DNA from: Streptosporangiaceae bacterium
Lineage (GTDB): Bacteria > Actinomycetota > Actinomycetes > Streptosporangiales > Streptosporangiaceae
Length of the DNA: 41,658 bases
NCBI GenBank assembly: GCA_030041275.1
Contig: JASHOE010000286.1
Location: 1 to 41,658, forward strand
Direction: 5' to 3'
Shown here piece after piece: positions 24,330 to 32,121 of this stretch. Numbering within the stretch: position 1 is the first letter of the stretch; each line of letters begins with the position of its first letter. The position numbers and the translations under genes are program-made. The notes beneath the pieces are model-generated. The model did not search any database. It was not told the DNA's origin and worked only from the letters and a program-made list of their open reading frames with translations.

Positions 24330-26312
24330 ATGGCCGAGGTCGTCGCTTTCCTGTTGCTCGGCATCGGATCCGGCGGCCTGATTTCCGGAATCGGCATGGG
24401 CGTCGTGCTCAGCTACCGCGGAGCTGGCGTCACGAACCTGGCGGCCGGCGCGATCGCCATGCTGGCGGGCTTCTTCTTCTGGGCGATTCGTCTCGGTCAG
24501 TTCGCAACCTTTCCCACCCTCCCGGCCGCGGTGCTGACCCTCGTGTTCGCGGCCGGTGTCGGAGTGCTATTCGACGTGCTCGTGGTGCGCCCGCAGCGGA
24601 CCGCGACGCCACTAGCCAAGCTGATTGCCGCGCTCGGCGCCCTGCTGGCCTGCCAGGCAGGCGTCGTGCTGCTGTTCGGCCCCGCGGCGCGGCCGCAGCC
24701 GACTATTCTGCCGACCCAGAACGTGATCATTGGTGGCGCCCCAGTACCTGTGTCCAACTTCTTCATCGGCGGCATTCTGCTGGTCGTCACCCTGGCACTC
24801 ATCGCCCTGTACCGCTGGACGAAGTTCGGCACAGCTACCAGGGCAGCCGCAGAGAACGAGACGCACGCCGTGCTCATGGGCTTGTCGCCCGGCTGGCTTT
24901 CGCTGATCAACACCGTGCTCATGAGCGTCCTCATGGGCGTCGTCGGGCTCCTGGGCGCTTCGGTTATCGAGGTGGACTCGACGACGCTGCCCCTGCTCAT
25001 CGTGCCGGGACTGGCTGCGGCGATCTTCGGGCGATTCACCTCGTTCGGCACGACGTTTATTGCCGGTGTCCTGATCGGCACGGGCGAGTCGCTGCTGCTT
25101 TACGCCTCGATCCAGCCATGGTTCCCGAACCAGGGCCTGCCCGGCATTCCGATCCCCGGCGGGCAGGAGCTGCTCTCGTTCCTGATCCTGGTCGTCGCGA
25201 TGTTCTTCCGCGGCGGGAAGATCACCGCGCGGGGCGATGTACTCGAGCGCAGGCTCCCCCGCGCACCCATGCCCAGGCATCCGGCCCGCAGCACGCTGAT
25301 CTACGGCGCGCTCGCTGCCGTCGCGTTGCCGCTGCTGCCTGGCCCGTTCCGTACTGCCTTGACGACGTCACTGATCTCGGCGGTGCTGTTGCTGTCTCTG
25401 GTGATCATCACTGGTTACCTGGGTCAGGTCTCGGTGGTTCAGCTCGCTCTCGGCGGCGCGGCCGGGTTCGCGGTCTCGGACTTCGCGACGCACTTTGGCA
25501 TCGGGTTCCCGTGGGCGCCGATCATGGGGGTCCTCGGCGCCGCCCTGCTCGGCTTTCTTTGCGGTATCCCTGCGCTGCGGATACGCGGCGTGAGCCTCGC
25601 CGTGGTCACGCTCGCAGCGGCGGTGGCGATCGAGGCGTTCTGGTTCGGGAACAGCAGCTTTGGCGGCGGGGCCGGGGTGACCGTGCCGGCCCCGTCGCTG
25701 TTCGGGTTCAGCTTCGGACCGAACGCGTCGCTGCCCGGGCTGGACGGAGCCGCGCCAAGCCCACTGTTCGGCTGGTTCGTGCTCGTTGTGCTGTGCGTCG
25801 CCGCGCTCGGAGTATGCAATCTGCGGCGCAGCGCGCTCGGCCAGGACATGCTCGCAGTCCGTGCGAACGAGCGGGCAGCTGGTGCCGCTGGGGTGAACAT
25901 TCGCAGGACCAAGCTGCTGGGCTTCACGTTGTCGGCCGGCGTGGCCGGCGTCGGCGGCGTGCTGCTGGCCTACCAGACCGGTTGGATCACGCCGGCGAGT
26001 TACGACACGTTCACCTCCCTGGCGCTTATCGCCTTCGCCTACATCTCCGGAATCACGACGGTGGCGGGCGCCGTCTTCGGCGGCCTGATCTTTACCGGCG
26101 GCCTGCTGACGTTCACGCTGCAGGACTGGCTGGGCCTGCAGGGCGAGTGGTTCTCGCTCGCGGCCGCCCTGCTGCTCATCGTCATGCTCGTCCAGCCCCA
26201 GGGCATGGCAACGGCCTTCTTCTACCGCGAACGCGGTCGGCCCCGTTCCCTCCGCCGGGCGGCGGCTATCCCCACTGGCCTGGCTCGTAGTCACCCGCCG
26301 GCTGGCGGGTGA
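24330..26312 (+). CDS. Fused LivH-LivM branched-chain amino acid-type ABC permease
   Basis: A 660-aa membrane protein joining both permeases of a HAAT-type importer. Residues 1-300 are LivH-like: GVVLSYRGAGVTNLAAGAIAML, then TKFGTATRAAAENETHAVLMGL as the coupling EAA-like loop. Residues about 325-645 are LivM-like: IITGYLGQVSVVQLALGG, GIPALRIRGVSLAVVTLAAA, and LAVRANERAAGAAGVNIRRTK as the second coupling loop. The two ATPases (LivG, LivF) and the substrate-binding protein that normally accompany it are missing on both sides. ATG 24330 is preferred; the ORF is open 15 codons earlier. Its 3' end overlaps the convergent AhpD-like gene by 47 bp. Confidence 0.92.
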   Translation: MAEVVAFLLLGIGSGGLISGIGMGVVLSYRGAGVTNLAAGAIAMLAGFFFWAIRLGQFATFPTLPAAVLTLVFAAGVGVLFDVLVVRPQRTATPLAKLIAALGALLACQAGVVLLFGPAARPQPTILPTQNVIIGGAPVPVSNFFIGGILLVVTLALIALYRWTKFGTATRAAAENETHAVLMGLSPGWLSLINTVLMSVLMGVVGLLGASVIEVDSTTLPLLIVPGLAAAIFGRFTSFGTTFIAGVLIGTGESLLLYASIQPWFPNQGLPGIPIPGGQELLSFLILVVAMFFRGGKITARGDVLERRLPRAPMPRHPARSTLIYGALAAVALPLLPGPFRTALTTSLISAVLLLSLVIITGYLGQVSVVQLALGGAAGFAVSDFATHFGIGFPWAPIMGVLGAALLGFLCGIPALRIRGVSLAVVTLAAAVAIEAFWFGNSSFGGGAGVTVPAPSLFGFSFGPNASLPGLDGAAPSPLFGWFVLVVLCVAALGVCNLRRSALGQDMLAVRANERAAGAAGVNIRRTKLLGFTLSAGVAGVGGVLLAYQTGWITPASYDTFTSLALIAFAYISGITTVAGAVFGGLIFTGGLLTFTLQDWLGLQGEWFSLAAALLLIVMLVQPQGMATAFFYRERGRPRSLRRAAAIPTGLARSHPPAGG

Positions 26313-26739
26313 TGACGTTCAGGCGGTTATAGGTGTTGATCAGCGCGATCAGGCAGACCAGCGCGCCGAGCTGCTCCTCGTCGTAGTGCTTGACCGCGTT
26401 AGCCCAGGCCTCGTCGGTGACGCCGACGGCCGAGTCGGCGAGCCGGGTGCCCTGCTCGGTGAGCTCCAGGGCTACTCGCTCGGCCGCGGTGAACACGGTA
26501 GCCTCCCGCCACGCCGCCACCAGGTTGAGCCGTACCGCGGACTCTCCGGCGTGCGCGGCGTCCTTGGTGTGCATGTCGAGACAGCCCGAGCAGCCGTTGA
26601 TCTGGCTGGCCCGGATCTTCACCAGCTCCTGCGTGGGGGCCGGGAGGGCGGAGCCGGTCACGACCGCGCCCGCCGAGTTAAGGTGCTTGGCAAACTTTGC
26701 AGCGATGCCGCTCTGGTAATAGCTGAGCCGGGCTTCCAT
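26266..26739 (-). CDS. AhpD-like / carboxymuconolactone decarboxylase-family protein
   Basis: A 157-aa protein of the CMD/AhpD fold. The redox pair is C50-SG-C53 with H57 (INGCSGCLDMHTKDA), preceded by E38, as in AhpD-type alkylhydroperoxidases, so peroxidase activity is more likely than decarboxylation. The ATG at 26739 has AAGGAG 8 nt upstream; the long upstream open frame is not coding. It lies tail to tail with the LivH-LivM gene and is divergent from the PPOX-class oxidoreductase. Confidence 0.93.
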   Translation of the reverse strand: MEARLSYYQSGIAAKFAKHLNSAGAVVTGSALPAPTQELVKIRASQINGCSGCLDMHTKDAAHAGESAVRLNLVAAWREATVFTAAERVALELTEQGTRLADSAVGVTDEAWANAVKHYDEEQLGALVCLIALINTYNRLNVITRQPAGDYEPGQWG

Positions 26740-26850
26740 GATGAGCTCTCCTTGCGGTGCCTGAGGGGTGTGCGTTCTCACTGACACGCAGACCCGCCCG
26801 AGCGTGACAGCCAACTCCCGTGGGCAGCGGGCGGCAGGGTCGGCCGCTGC

Positions 26851-26856
26851 TAGGTT
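26851..26856 (+). promoter_or_regulatory. Candidate -10 element of a leaderless oxidoreductase gene
   Basis: TAGGTT fits TANNNT and ends exactly 6 nt before the ATG at 26863. No ribosome binding site precedes the ATG. The -35 is unclear. Confidence 0.45.
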
Positions 26857-26862
26857 TGCGGA

Positions 26863-27261
26863 ATGGCTGTCGCGCTGAGTGAGTCGACGGTGCAGCTGCT
26901 TGACGGGCGAAACTATGCGGTCCTCGCGACCGTCAATCCGGACGGCAGCCCGCAGACGTCCGTGGTCTGGGTCGGGCGTGACGGCACGGACCTGCTCTTT
27001 TCGACGGTCGCAGGGCGCGTGAAGCACCGGAATATGGTGCGCGATCCGCGGGTCAGCGTCACGGTGATCGACTCGGGCGACCCGGAGAACTACGTGGAGG
27101 TGAGCGGCCGCGTGACGATCACCCCTGACGTCGGTCGCCGGCTGGACACGCAGCTGTCCTGGAAGTACGACGGCAAGGATCCAGGAGAAGACCGGCCAGG
27201 AGCTGTTCGCGTCGCAGTCCGGATGACAGTCGAGAAGGTCACCGGGTACGCGGCCCGATAG
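26863..27261 (+). CDS. PPOX-class F420-dependent (or FMN) oxidoreductase
   Basis: A 132-aa split-barrel flavin/deazaflavin-binding protein. The family pattern is clear: YAVLATVNPDGSPQTSVVWVGRDG (strand pair), FSTVAGRVKHRNMVRDPRVSVTVID (cofactor phosphate-binding KxxN region) and YVEVSGRVTI. In actinobacteria this subgroup mostly uses F420. The reaction is unknown. It may share the divergent region with the AhpD-like gene but starts from its own probable leaderless promoter. Confidence 0.88.
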   Translation: MAVALSESTVQLLDGRNYAVLATVNPDGSPQTSVVWVGRDGTDLLFSTVAGRVKHRNMVRDPRVSVTVIDSGDPENYVEVSGRVTITPDVGRRLDTQLSWKYDGKDPGEDRPGAVRVAVRMTVEKVTGYAAR

Positions 27262-27341
27262 CAGCGCAGAGTCCGGGCCTGCAGCCAGCGTCGCCGCGAC
27301 CTGGGCGGACCTGATCCGACTGAGCACTGAGCCCTCATTCG

Positions 27342-27360
27342 CGCCATGCCTGGCATGGCG
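27342..27360. promoter_or_regulatory. Perfect 19-bp palindrome upstream of the FAD monooxygenase
   Basis: CGCCATGCC-T-GGCATGGCG: 9-bp arms, perfect, with a single central base. It ends 63 bp before the monooxygenase ATG. It could be an operator; a short hairpin terminator for the preceding gene is less likely because a 1-nt loop cannot close. Confidence 0.6.
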
Positions 27361-27365
27361 TTGAC

Positions 27366-27384
27366 GGTCATGTTGGACATAACC
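27366..27384. promoter_or_regulatory. Second inverted repeat upstream of the FAD monooxygenase
   Basis: GGTCATGT-TGG-ACATAACC: 8-bp arms with one mismatch and a 3-nt spacer, 39 bp before the ATG at 27424. It directly follows the perfect palindrome and has a different sequence, so two regulators, or two promoter elements, may meet here. Confidence 0.5.
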
Positions 27385-27423
27385 TCAACCTGCCGAAGTG
27401 TCCGCTAAGGATCGGAGTGGGAC

Positions 27424-28623
27424 ATGGATCGCAGGCTGCGGATTGCCGTGATCGGGGGAGGCATCGGCGGGCTAACCACGGCACGAGCGCTGCTGCGGCG
27501 AGGGTTCGAGGTCCACGTCTATGAATCGTCCCCCGAGCTCAAGGAGATCGGCGCCGGCGTGGCTCTCGGTCCGAACGCGATGAAAGCGCTGCGCTCGCTC
27601 GACCTGGAGGATCCGGTCCGGGCCATCGGATACCAGGCTCCGGCCCAGCTGCTGCGCACCTGGAAGGGCAGGATCATCTCCAAGACGGACGCCACGCTGG
27701 CCGCCCAGCGCTTCGGCGCGAACGGTTGCACGATCCATCGGGCAGACCTGCTCGACGTTCTGGCCCAGTCGGTACCGGCCAGCGTGGTTACCCTCAGTGC
27801 GCGCTGCAACGCGGTGACTACCAGCCAGGTCAGCGCCGCGGCCCGCTTCACAGACGGCACCGAGATCGAGGCCGACGTGGTGGTCGGCGCTGACGGCATC
27901 CACTCGGCGGTGCGCGCGAGCCTGTTCGGCCCGGACGCGCCGCAGTTCACCGGCAAGATCTGCTATCGGAGCGTGATCCCGGTCGCGGACCTCCCGGTGA
28001 GACGACTGGAGCCTTACGAGGGTTTGTGGCTCGGCCCGCACGGCACGCTCGTTGTCTATGGGGTGCGTCGCGGCGAATTGGTCAACATCGTCGCGCACCA
28101 CGACGACGCGACGTATCAGCACGAGTCCTGGATCGCCGAGTGCGATCGTGGCGAGATCCAGGACCGGTACCGGAAGTGGCACCCGGCTCTGCTGGATATC
28201 TTCGCCACCGGCGATATCTGGTACAAGTGGGCGCTTTATGACCGCGATCCGATTCCGGAGTGGACCAAGGGCCGGGCGACGATCCTCGGCGACGCCGCGC
28301 ATCCGATGCTGCCCTACCTTGGCCAGGGCGCCGGGCAGGCCATCGAGGACGGCTGCGTGCTCGGCGCCGCCCTCGACAAGCTGGCCGACGATCCGGTCGG
28401 CGCCCTCCAGTTGTACGAGCGGTCCCGGCGACCGCGCGCCAGCCGGGTCGTTCTCACCGCGCGATCCAGGGGCGACGACAACCACCTCGTATCGCCGATC
28501 GCCGCGCTGAAGCGCGACGTCGCCATCGCCGTCCGCCGGCGGCTCGGCGCCGACGTCACCGGGCGTGGCGAGGGCTGGATCGCCGAGTACGACGCGGGGT
28601 CTCCCGGCGCTCTAGTCGGCTAG
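27424..28623 (+). CDS. FAD-dependent aromatic-ring monooxygenase (salicylate hydroxylase-like)
   Basis: A 399-aa group A flavoprotein monooxygenase that would hydroxylate an aromatic or similar ring using NAD(P)H and O2. Motifs: Rossmann GGGIGG (11-16) with E34 for the ribose, the DG motif VVGADGIHSAVR (153-164), and the GD motif ILGDAAHPMLPYLGQGA near residue 290. These match salicylate/3-hydroxybenzoate hydroxylase relatives; the substrate is not determined. GGAGTGGG lies just upstream of the ATG. No aromatic-ring-cleavage genes are adjacent, although muconolactone-isomerase-like and AhpD-like genes are within a few kb. Two inverted repeats precede the gene. Confidence 0.93.
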   Translation: MDRRLRIAVIGGGIGGLTTARALLRRGFEVHVYESSPELKEIGAGVALGPNAMKALRSLDLEDPVRAIGYQAPAQLLRTWKGRIISKTDATLAAQRFGANGCTIHRADLLDVLAQSVPASVVTLSARCNAVTTSQVSAAARFTDGTEIEADVVVGADGIHSAVRASLFGPDAPQFTGKICYRSVIPVADLPVRRLEPYEGLWLGPHGTLVVYGVRRGELVNIVAHHDDATYQHESWIAECDRGEIQDRYRKWHPALLDIFATGDIWYKWALYDRDPIPEWTKGRATILGDAAHPMLPYLGQGAGQAIEDGCVLGAALDKLADDPVGALQLYERSRRPRASRVVLTARSRGDDNHLVSPIAALKRDVAIAVRRRLGADVTGRGEGWIAEYDAGSPGALVG

Positions 28624-28725
28624 CAAATCGGCCGGGTCGAGGCTATGGCCAGGGCGACAGATTTGCCGACCGGCGGTTGATTGCCACGAGGGGTCGCGGG
28701 GAGGCTGCTAACGACGGCACCTCTT

Positions 28726-28747
28726 GTTACCCGTTCGTTACCCACTC
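28726..28747 (+). repeat. 11-bp tandem direct repeat upstream of the DUF4331 gene
   Basis: GTTACCCGTTC is followed at once by GTTACCCACTC, identical at 9 of 11 positions. The block ends 56 bp before the ATG at 28804. One-helical-turn tandem repeats of this kind are typical of OmpR/PhoP-type response regulators, but the sequence is not the PHO-box GTTCACC. Confidence 0.5.
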
Positions 28748-28803
28748 CGCAGGCGTGGCCAGGGCGGTGCCGTCCCTCGCAAAGGCGACAATAGGGGGCC
28801 TTG

Positions 28804-29781
28804 ATGTCGAATCACTTCAGCGCGGCCAACATCAAATCGCCCGGCGGCGACCCGCGGCTGGACCTCACGGACGTCTACGCCTTCAAGGCACCGCGCGACC
28901 CCGGCGAGACCGTGCTGATCATGGATGTGGACCCGTTCCGGACCGACAGCACATTCCATCCCGACGCGGTGTACCGCTTTAACATCGACATCGATGGTGA
29001 CGCGCAGCCAGAGGCTGCGTTCCGGTTCCTGTTCTCCGAGCCGCACAACGGCAGCCAGACGGCTACCGCCTACTACTCGACGGGGGAGCAGGCAGGCGAG
29101 CCCGAGCCGCCGGAGGAGATCATGCTTGGCTCGGTTCCGGTAGCTTTCGACAGCAGCGCCCGGGCGTTCGAAGGCGGGCCGGGGCAGCTGTTTGTCGGCG
29201 TGCGCAGCGACCCGTTCTTTGCCGACGCCGAAGGGGCGCTGCACGGGTTCAACTGGACCGGTGAGGACACCTTCGCGGGCTCGAACGTGCTGTCCATCGC
29301 CCTGCAGGTGCCCGACAACATGCTGGGCCCGAGCCCGGAAATGGGCGTGTGGGCAACCGTCAGTCTGTGGAAGGACGGGAAGCTGCAGCAGATGGACCGT
29401 GGCGGGCATCCGACCATCAACCCGTTCCTCAACCCCGACGACGCCAAGGATGAGTACAACACCCGGCAGCCGTCCGACGACGTGCAGAACTACCTCGGGC
29501 CGTGGTCGGAGCTGCTGCAGCAGATGGGCGGTTACAGTGCCGCCGACGCCAGGGATGCGGCGCTCGAAGTGCTGCCGGACATCCTCCGTTATGACCGGTC
29601 GCAGCCAGCTAGGTATCCCAATGGGCGGTCACTCACCGACGATTGCTACAGCAACCGGTTCGGGTGGCTCAGCAACGGCAAGATCAGGCCTGATGGCCTG
29701 CACCCACACGAGGACCTGAGCGGCGACTTCCCGTACCTCGGGCCGCCGAACCCGAATCCGAAGCAGGCGCCGGCTGGCTGA
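28804..29781 (+). CDS. DUF4331-family protein
   Basis: A 325-aa soluble protein of DUF4331, whose function is unknown. Family landmarks: an N-terminal SPGGDPRLDLTDVYAFKAP, VDPFRTDSTFHPDAVYRFNID, a central FVGVRSDPFF, and GVWATVSLW followed by HPTINPFL. No signal peptide is seen. ATG 28804 is preferred over an in-frame TTG directly before it; GGGGG lies upstream. The 180-bp upstream region carries the 11-bp tandem repeat. A strong bidirectional hairpin follows the gene. Confidence 0.85.
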   Translation: MSNHFSAANIKSPGGDPRLDLTDVYAFKAPRDPGETVLIMDVDPFRTDSTFHPDAVYRFNIDIDGDAQPEAAFRFLFSEPHNGSQTATAYYSTGEQAGEPEPPEEIMLGSVPVAFDSSARAFEGGPGQLFVGVRSDPFFADAEGALHGFNWTGEDTFAGSNVLSIALQVPDNMLGPSPEMGVWATVSLWKDGKLQQMDRGGHPTINPFLNPDDAKDEYNTRQPSDDVQNYLGPWSELLQQMGGYSAADARDAALEVLPDILRYDRSQPARYPNGRSLTDDCYSNRFGWLSNGKIRPDGLHPHEDLSGDFPYLGPPNPNPKQAPAG

Positions 29782-29816
29782 GCCCGGCTGGGGGGCGCCA
29801 GCCCGGCACGCGAACC

Positions 29817-29846
29817 GGACAGCCCGGCCGTAGGGTCGGGCTGTCC
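29817..29846. terminator. Bidirectional hairpin between convergent genes
   Basis: GGACAGCCCGGCC pairs with GGTCGGGCTGTCC (12 of 13 pairs Watson-Crick, one G-T) around the loop GTAG. It lies between the DUF4331 stop (29781) and the SDR stop (29918), so it can serve both. Confidence 0.75.
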
Positions 29847-29917
29847 ATCCAGCGCTCTGGCGGTAACCCGCGCTTCAGCGCGATTGTCGGCGAACGCCAC
29901 TACGCGTCCTTCTCCGG

Positions 29918-30631
29918 TCAGCCGCCGGCGGCCTGGCCGCCATCGATGTGGAGGACCTCGCCGGTGATGTAAGGCGACGACTCGAGGAACAGGACGCCGT
30001 CGACGATGTCGGTCACCTGGCCGACGCGGCCTATGGGCACGAGCGCTGCGTCGTCGGCGTAGCTTTCGCTCGCGTGCAGCGGTGTCTGGATGATTCCCGG
30101 CGACACCGCGTTGACCCGGATACCACGAGATGCGTACTCAATGGCCAGGGACCTGGTGGCCGTCGCCAGGCCGCCTTTAGTCAGTGCAGTGAGTACCGCG
30201 GGGGCTGCGGCGCGGGGGTGCTCGGCCACGGTGGCCGACACGTTCACGACGTGCCCGCCGGATCGCTTCAGCATCTCGACGATGACCCGCTGGGTCAGCA
30301 GGAAGAAGCCCGTCAGGTTGACGCCGACGACCAGCGCGTAGTCGTCGGCGGTGTAGTCGGTGAATGGCTTACCGATGTAGACGCCCGCGTCGTTCACCAG
30401 GGTGTCGATCCGCCCGAAATGGCCGAGGGCCGCCTCGACGAGCGCGTCGGCGGTCGCCGGCTGCTGGATGTCACCCGGCACCGTCGCCATCGCGGGATCG
30501 TCTGATCGTTCAATGGTGAGCGCGTTGGCCACGACGGCCCAGCCCCGCTCCCGGTAGCCGGCGACGATGCCCGCTCCGATGCCCTGCGAGGCACCGGTGA
30601 CGATCGCGACGCGCTGCTCCTGCTCAGTCAT
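29918..30631 (-). CDS. SDR-family oxidoreductase lacking the catalytic tyrosine
   Basis: A 237-aa classical short-chain dehydrogenase by fold: TGASQGIG (12-19) for NAD(P), NDAG (80-83) in place of NNAG, and the tail SPYITGEVLHIDGGQ. The active-site YxxxK is changed: the lysine is K152, but position 148 is threonine (VLTALTKGG), not tyrosine, while S132 lies in NVSAT. From memory, a subgroup with LASLTKGG-type motifs exists, so this may be a subfamily trait rather than a mutation. Activity as a dehydrogenase is therefore uncertain. Its ATG overlaps the stop of the isomerase-like gene (ATGA), indicating translational coupling. Confidence 0.88.
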   Translation of the reverse strand: MTEQEQRVAIVTGASQGIGAGIVAGYRERGWAVVANALTIERSDDPAMATVPGDIQQPATADALVEAALGHFGRIDTLVNDAGVYIGKPFTDYTADDYALVVGVNLTGFFLLTQRVIVEMLKRSGGHVVNVSATVAEHPRAAAPAVLTALTKGGLATATRSLAIEYASRGIRVNAVSPGIIQTPLHASESYADDAALVPIGRVGQVTDIVDGVLFLESSPYITGEVLHIDGGQAAGG

Positions 30632-31236
30632 GACGCTCCCGACCTCCTGCCCATCGCGGGGTCGCTCGGATGCTCAGTGAGCGGCGTGACGTCGACCGCC
30701 ATATACGGTGCCAGCGGCAGCGAGTCCAGCATCGCATCGAGCTCCGCTGCATCCCTCGCGCGCCACAGGCCAAGCGCGCGTCCCTCGCCCGGCAGCTCCC
30801 ACAGCCGCAGCAGGTGCCCTTGGCCGCCGAGTTCCTTTGCCCGGACGGCCTCCCGCGCTTCCGCGTCTACGACATTCGCGCTCGGCGTCCCCTCCGGAAC
30901 GGCCCGCGTGAACGAGGTCAAGAACTCCTTGCCAGCCTTGCCCGGCTCGGCCTGCGGGTCGTTCGCGTGCCGCCACAAGGGCGTGACCTCGTCCGTCCGC
31001 CAGATGCGCAGCGGCATGGACGCGAGAACCCTGGCCAGCTCGTCGACATCATGCGCGGCGAACAGCCCGAGCGTGCGCCACGCGCCCGGCTGGAGCGGCG
31101 GACGCCACAGCCGCAGCAAGTGTCCCGCAGCCGCCAGATCGCCTGAGCGGGCCGCCTCCCGCTCCCGCACATCGTCCACCACCTGGGCGGGCGTTCCGTC
31201 TGGTATGTGCGTAGTCATGGTGACCAGATATTCCAT
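30628..31236 (-). CDS. Tandem muconolactone-isomerase-like (MIase) protein
   Basis: A 202-aa protein made of two MIase-type ferredoxin-like domains. Domain 1 (about 1-92) begins EYLVTMTTHIPDGTP and ends TPLWRHANDP. Domain 2 (about 103-195) begins EFLTSFTRAVPEGTP and ends TPLTEHPSDP. GHLLRLW is conserved in both. Muconolactone isomerases are about 95 aa and act in the beta-ketoadipate pathway; this doubled form keeps the fold, but its substrate is unknown. ATG 31236 has AAGGAG 7 nt upstream. It is the first gene of a two-gene operon with the SDR. Confidence 0.85.
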   Translation of the reverse strand: MEYLVTMTTHIPDGTPAQVVDDVREREAARSGDLAAAGHLLRLWRPPLQPGAWRTLGLFAAHDVDELARVLASMPLRIWRTDEVTPLWRHANDPQAEPGKAGKEFLTSFTRAVPEGTPSANVVDAEAREAVRAKELGGQGHLLRLWELPGEGRALGLWRARDAAELDAMLDSLPLAPYMAVDVTPLTEHPSDPAMGRRSGAS

Positions 31237-31361
31237 GGTCGCTCCTTGGTCGCGGGTAACACTGAGGGCGGGGTAACGCCCCTCGTTATGCTCGCCAGCG
31301 CACGGCCCGATCACACCTCGAGACACCCGGCCGGGTCACCTGGTGCGGCGGCCCTTCCCGA

Positions 31362-32030
31362 TCAGTCGCCAGAGGCAGGACATGCCCGGTTTGCCTGCCA
31401 TACCGACGCGTGCAGCGCCTGCGTGCCCTCCAGGTCGAGGCTGGCCGGCACCTCGTAGCTGGCGAGGCACTGATACCGGCCCCGGGGGAAGTACCGGCGG
31501 CCGATGTCGCCGGTGAGGACGCGCGCGCCGCGCGCCGCCGCGTCGGCGAGATAGCCACTGACGTGTTCCGCCAGGTCCCGCTCGTACCAGACGTCGCCTG
31601 CCAGCACCACCTCCGCGGTGATGCCTGCGGCTCCGCCGTAGGCGCCATCAACGCAGACGGCCGCCGCCACGCCGTTGATCGCGGCGTTGAGCGCGATGGC
31701 GGCCCGCCCGAGTGGATCGGGCTCGCTGGTCATGACGCTCGCCGCGCCGGCCTTCGCAGCGGCGATGCCGACCAGCCCCGAGCCAGCGCCGAAGTCCAGG
31801 ACCGTGCGGCCGGTCACCAGGGCTGGATGGTCAAGCAGGTAGCGGGCGAGGGCCAGCCCGCCCGGCCAGGCCACGCCCCAAAAAGGTGGCGGCAGCCCGG
31901 CCCGGCCGAGTTCGCGCTCAGTCCGCGCCCATAGTGCGTAGATGTCGTCAACCTGGTAGAGGCTGATCTCTGGCACGAACGACAGCCGTGCCAGCCTGGT
32001 CGCTGACCGTACGAAGTGCGCCGCCCTCAC
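31362..32030 (-). CDS. Class I SAM-dependent methyltransferase (ETFB-lysine/PrmA-like)
   Basis: A 222-aa methyltransferase. SAM motif I is VLDFGAGSGLVGIAAAKAGA (about 87-106), preceded by PPFWGVAWPGGLALARYLL, the hallmark of the METTL20/Nnt1 and PrmA-like protein-methyltransferase group, and followed by VVLAGDVWYERDLAEHV (motif IV). A protein-lysine target is therefore likely, but which protein is unknown. The start is a GTG at 32030 without a clear ribosome binding site. The gene is on the same strand as the MIase-SDR pair, 125 bp upstream of it. Confidence 0.88.
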   Translation of the reverse strand: MRAAHFVRSATRLARLSFVPEISLYQVDDIYALWARTERELGRAGLPPPFWGVAWPGGLALARYLLDHPALVTGRTVLDFGAGSGLVGIAAAKAGAASVMTSEPDPLGRAAIALNAAINGVAAAVCVDGAYGGAAGITAEVVLAGDVWYERDLAEHVSGYLADAAARGARVLTGDIGRRYFPRGRYQCLASYEVPASLDLEGTQALHASVWQANRACPASGD

Positions 32031-32121
32031 CGTGTCATTCTCGCCGCGCGCGGACGGCCGCCGGAACCCTGTTGGCTGGCTTGCTGGAGCTCACTGCTGC
32101 CGACGTGTTCGCGGTACCCGG

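Noticed and set aside
26740..27327. N-terminal extension of the AhpD-like protein
   Set aside because: It is antisense to the PPOX-class gene, while ATG 26739 has a clear ribosome binding site and gives the family's normal length.
27342..27360. Rho-independent terminator of the PPOX gene
   Set aside because: Nine-bp arms around a single base cannot form a hairpin loop without unpairing; an operator is the better reading.
28726..28747. PHO box (PhoP site)
   Set aside because: The repeat unit is GTTACCC, not GTTCACC, so the known consensus is not met even though the 11-bp spacing is right.
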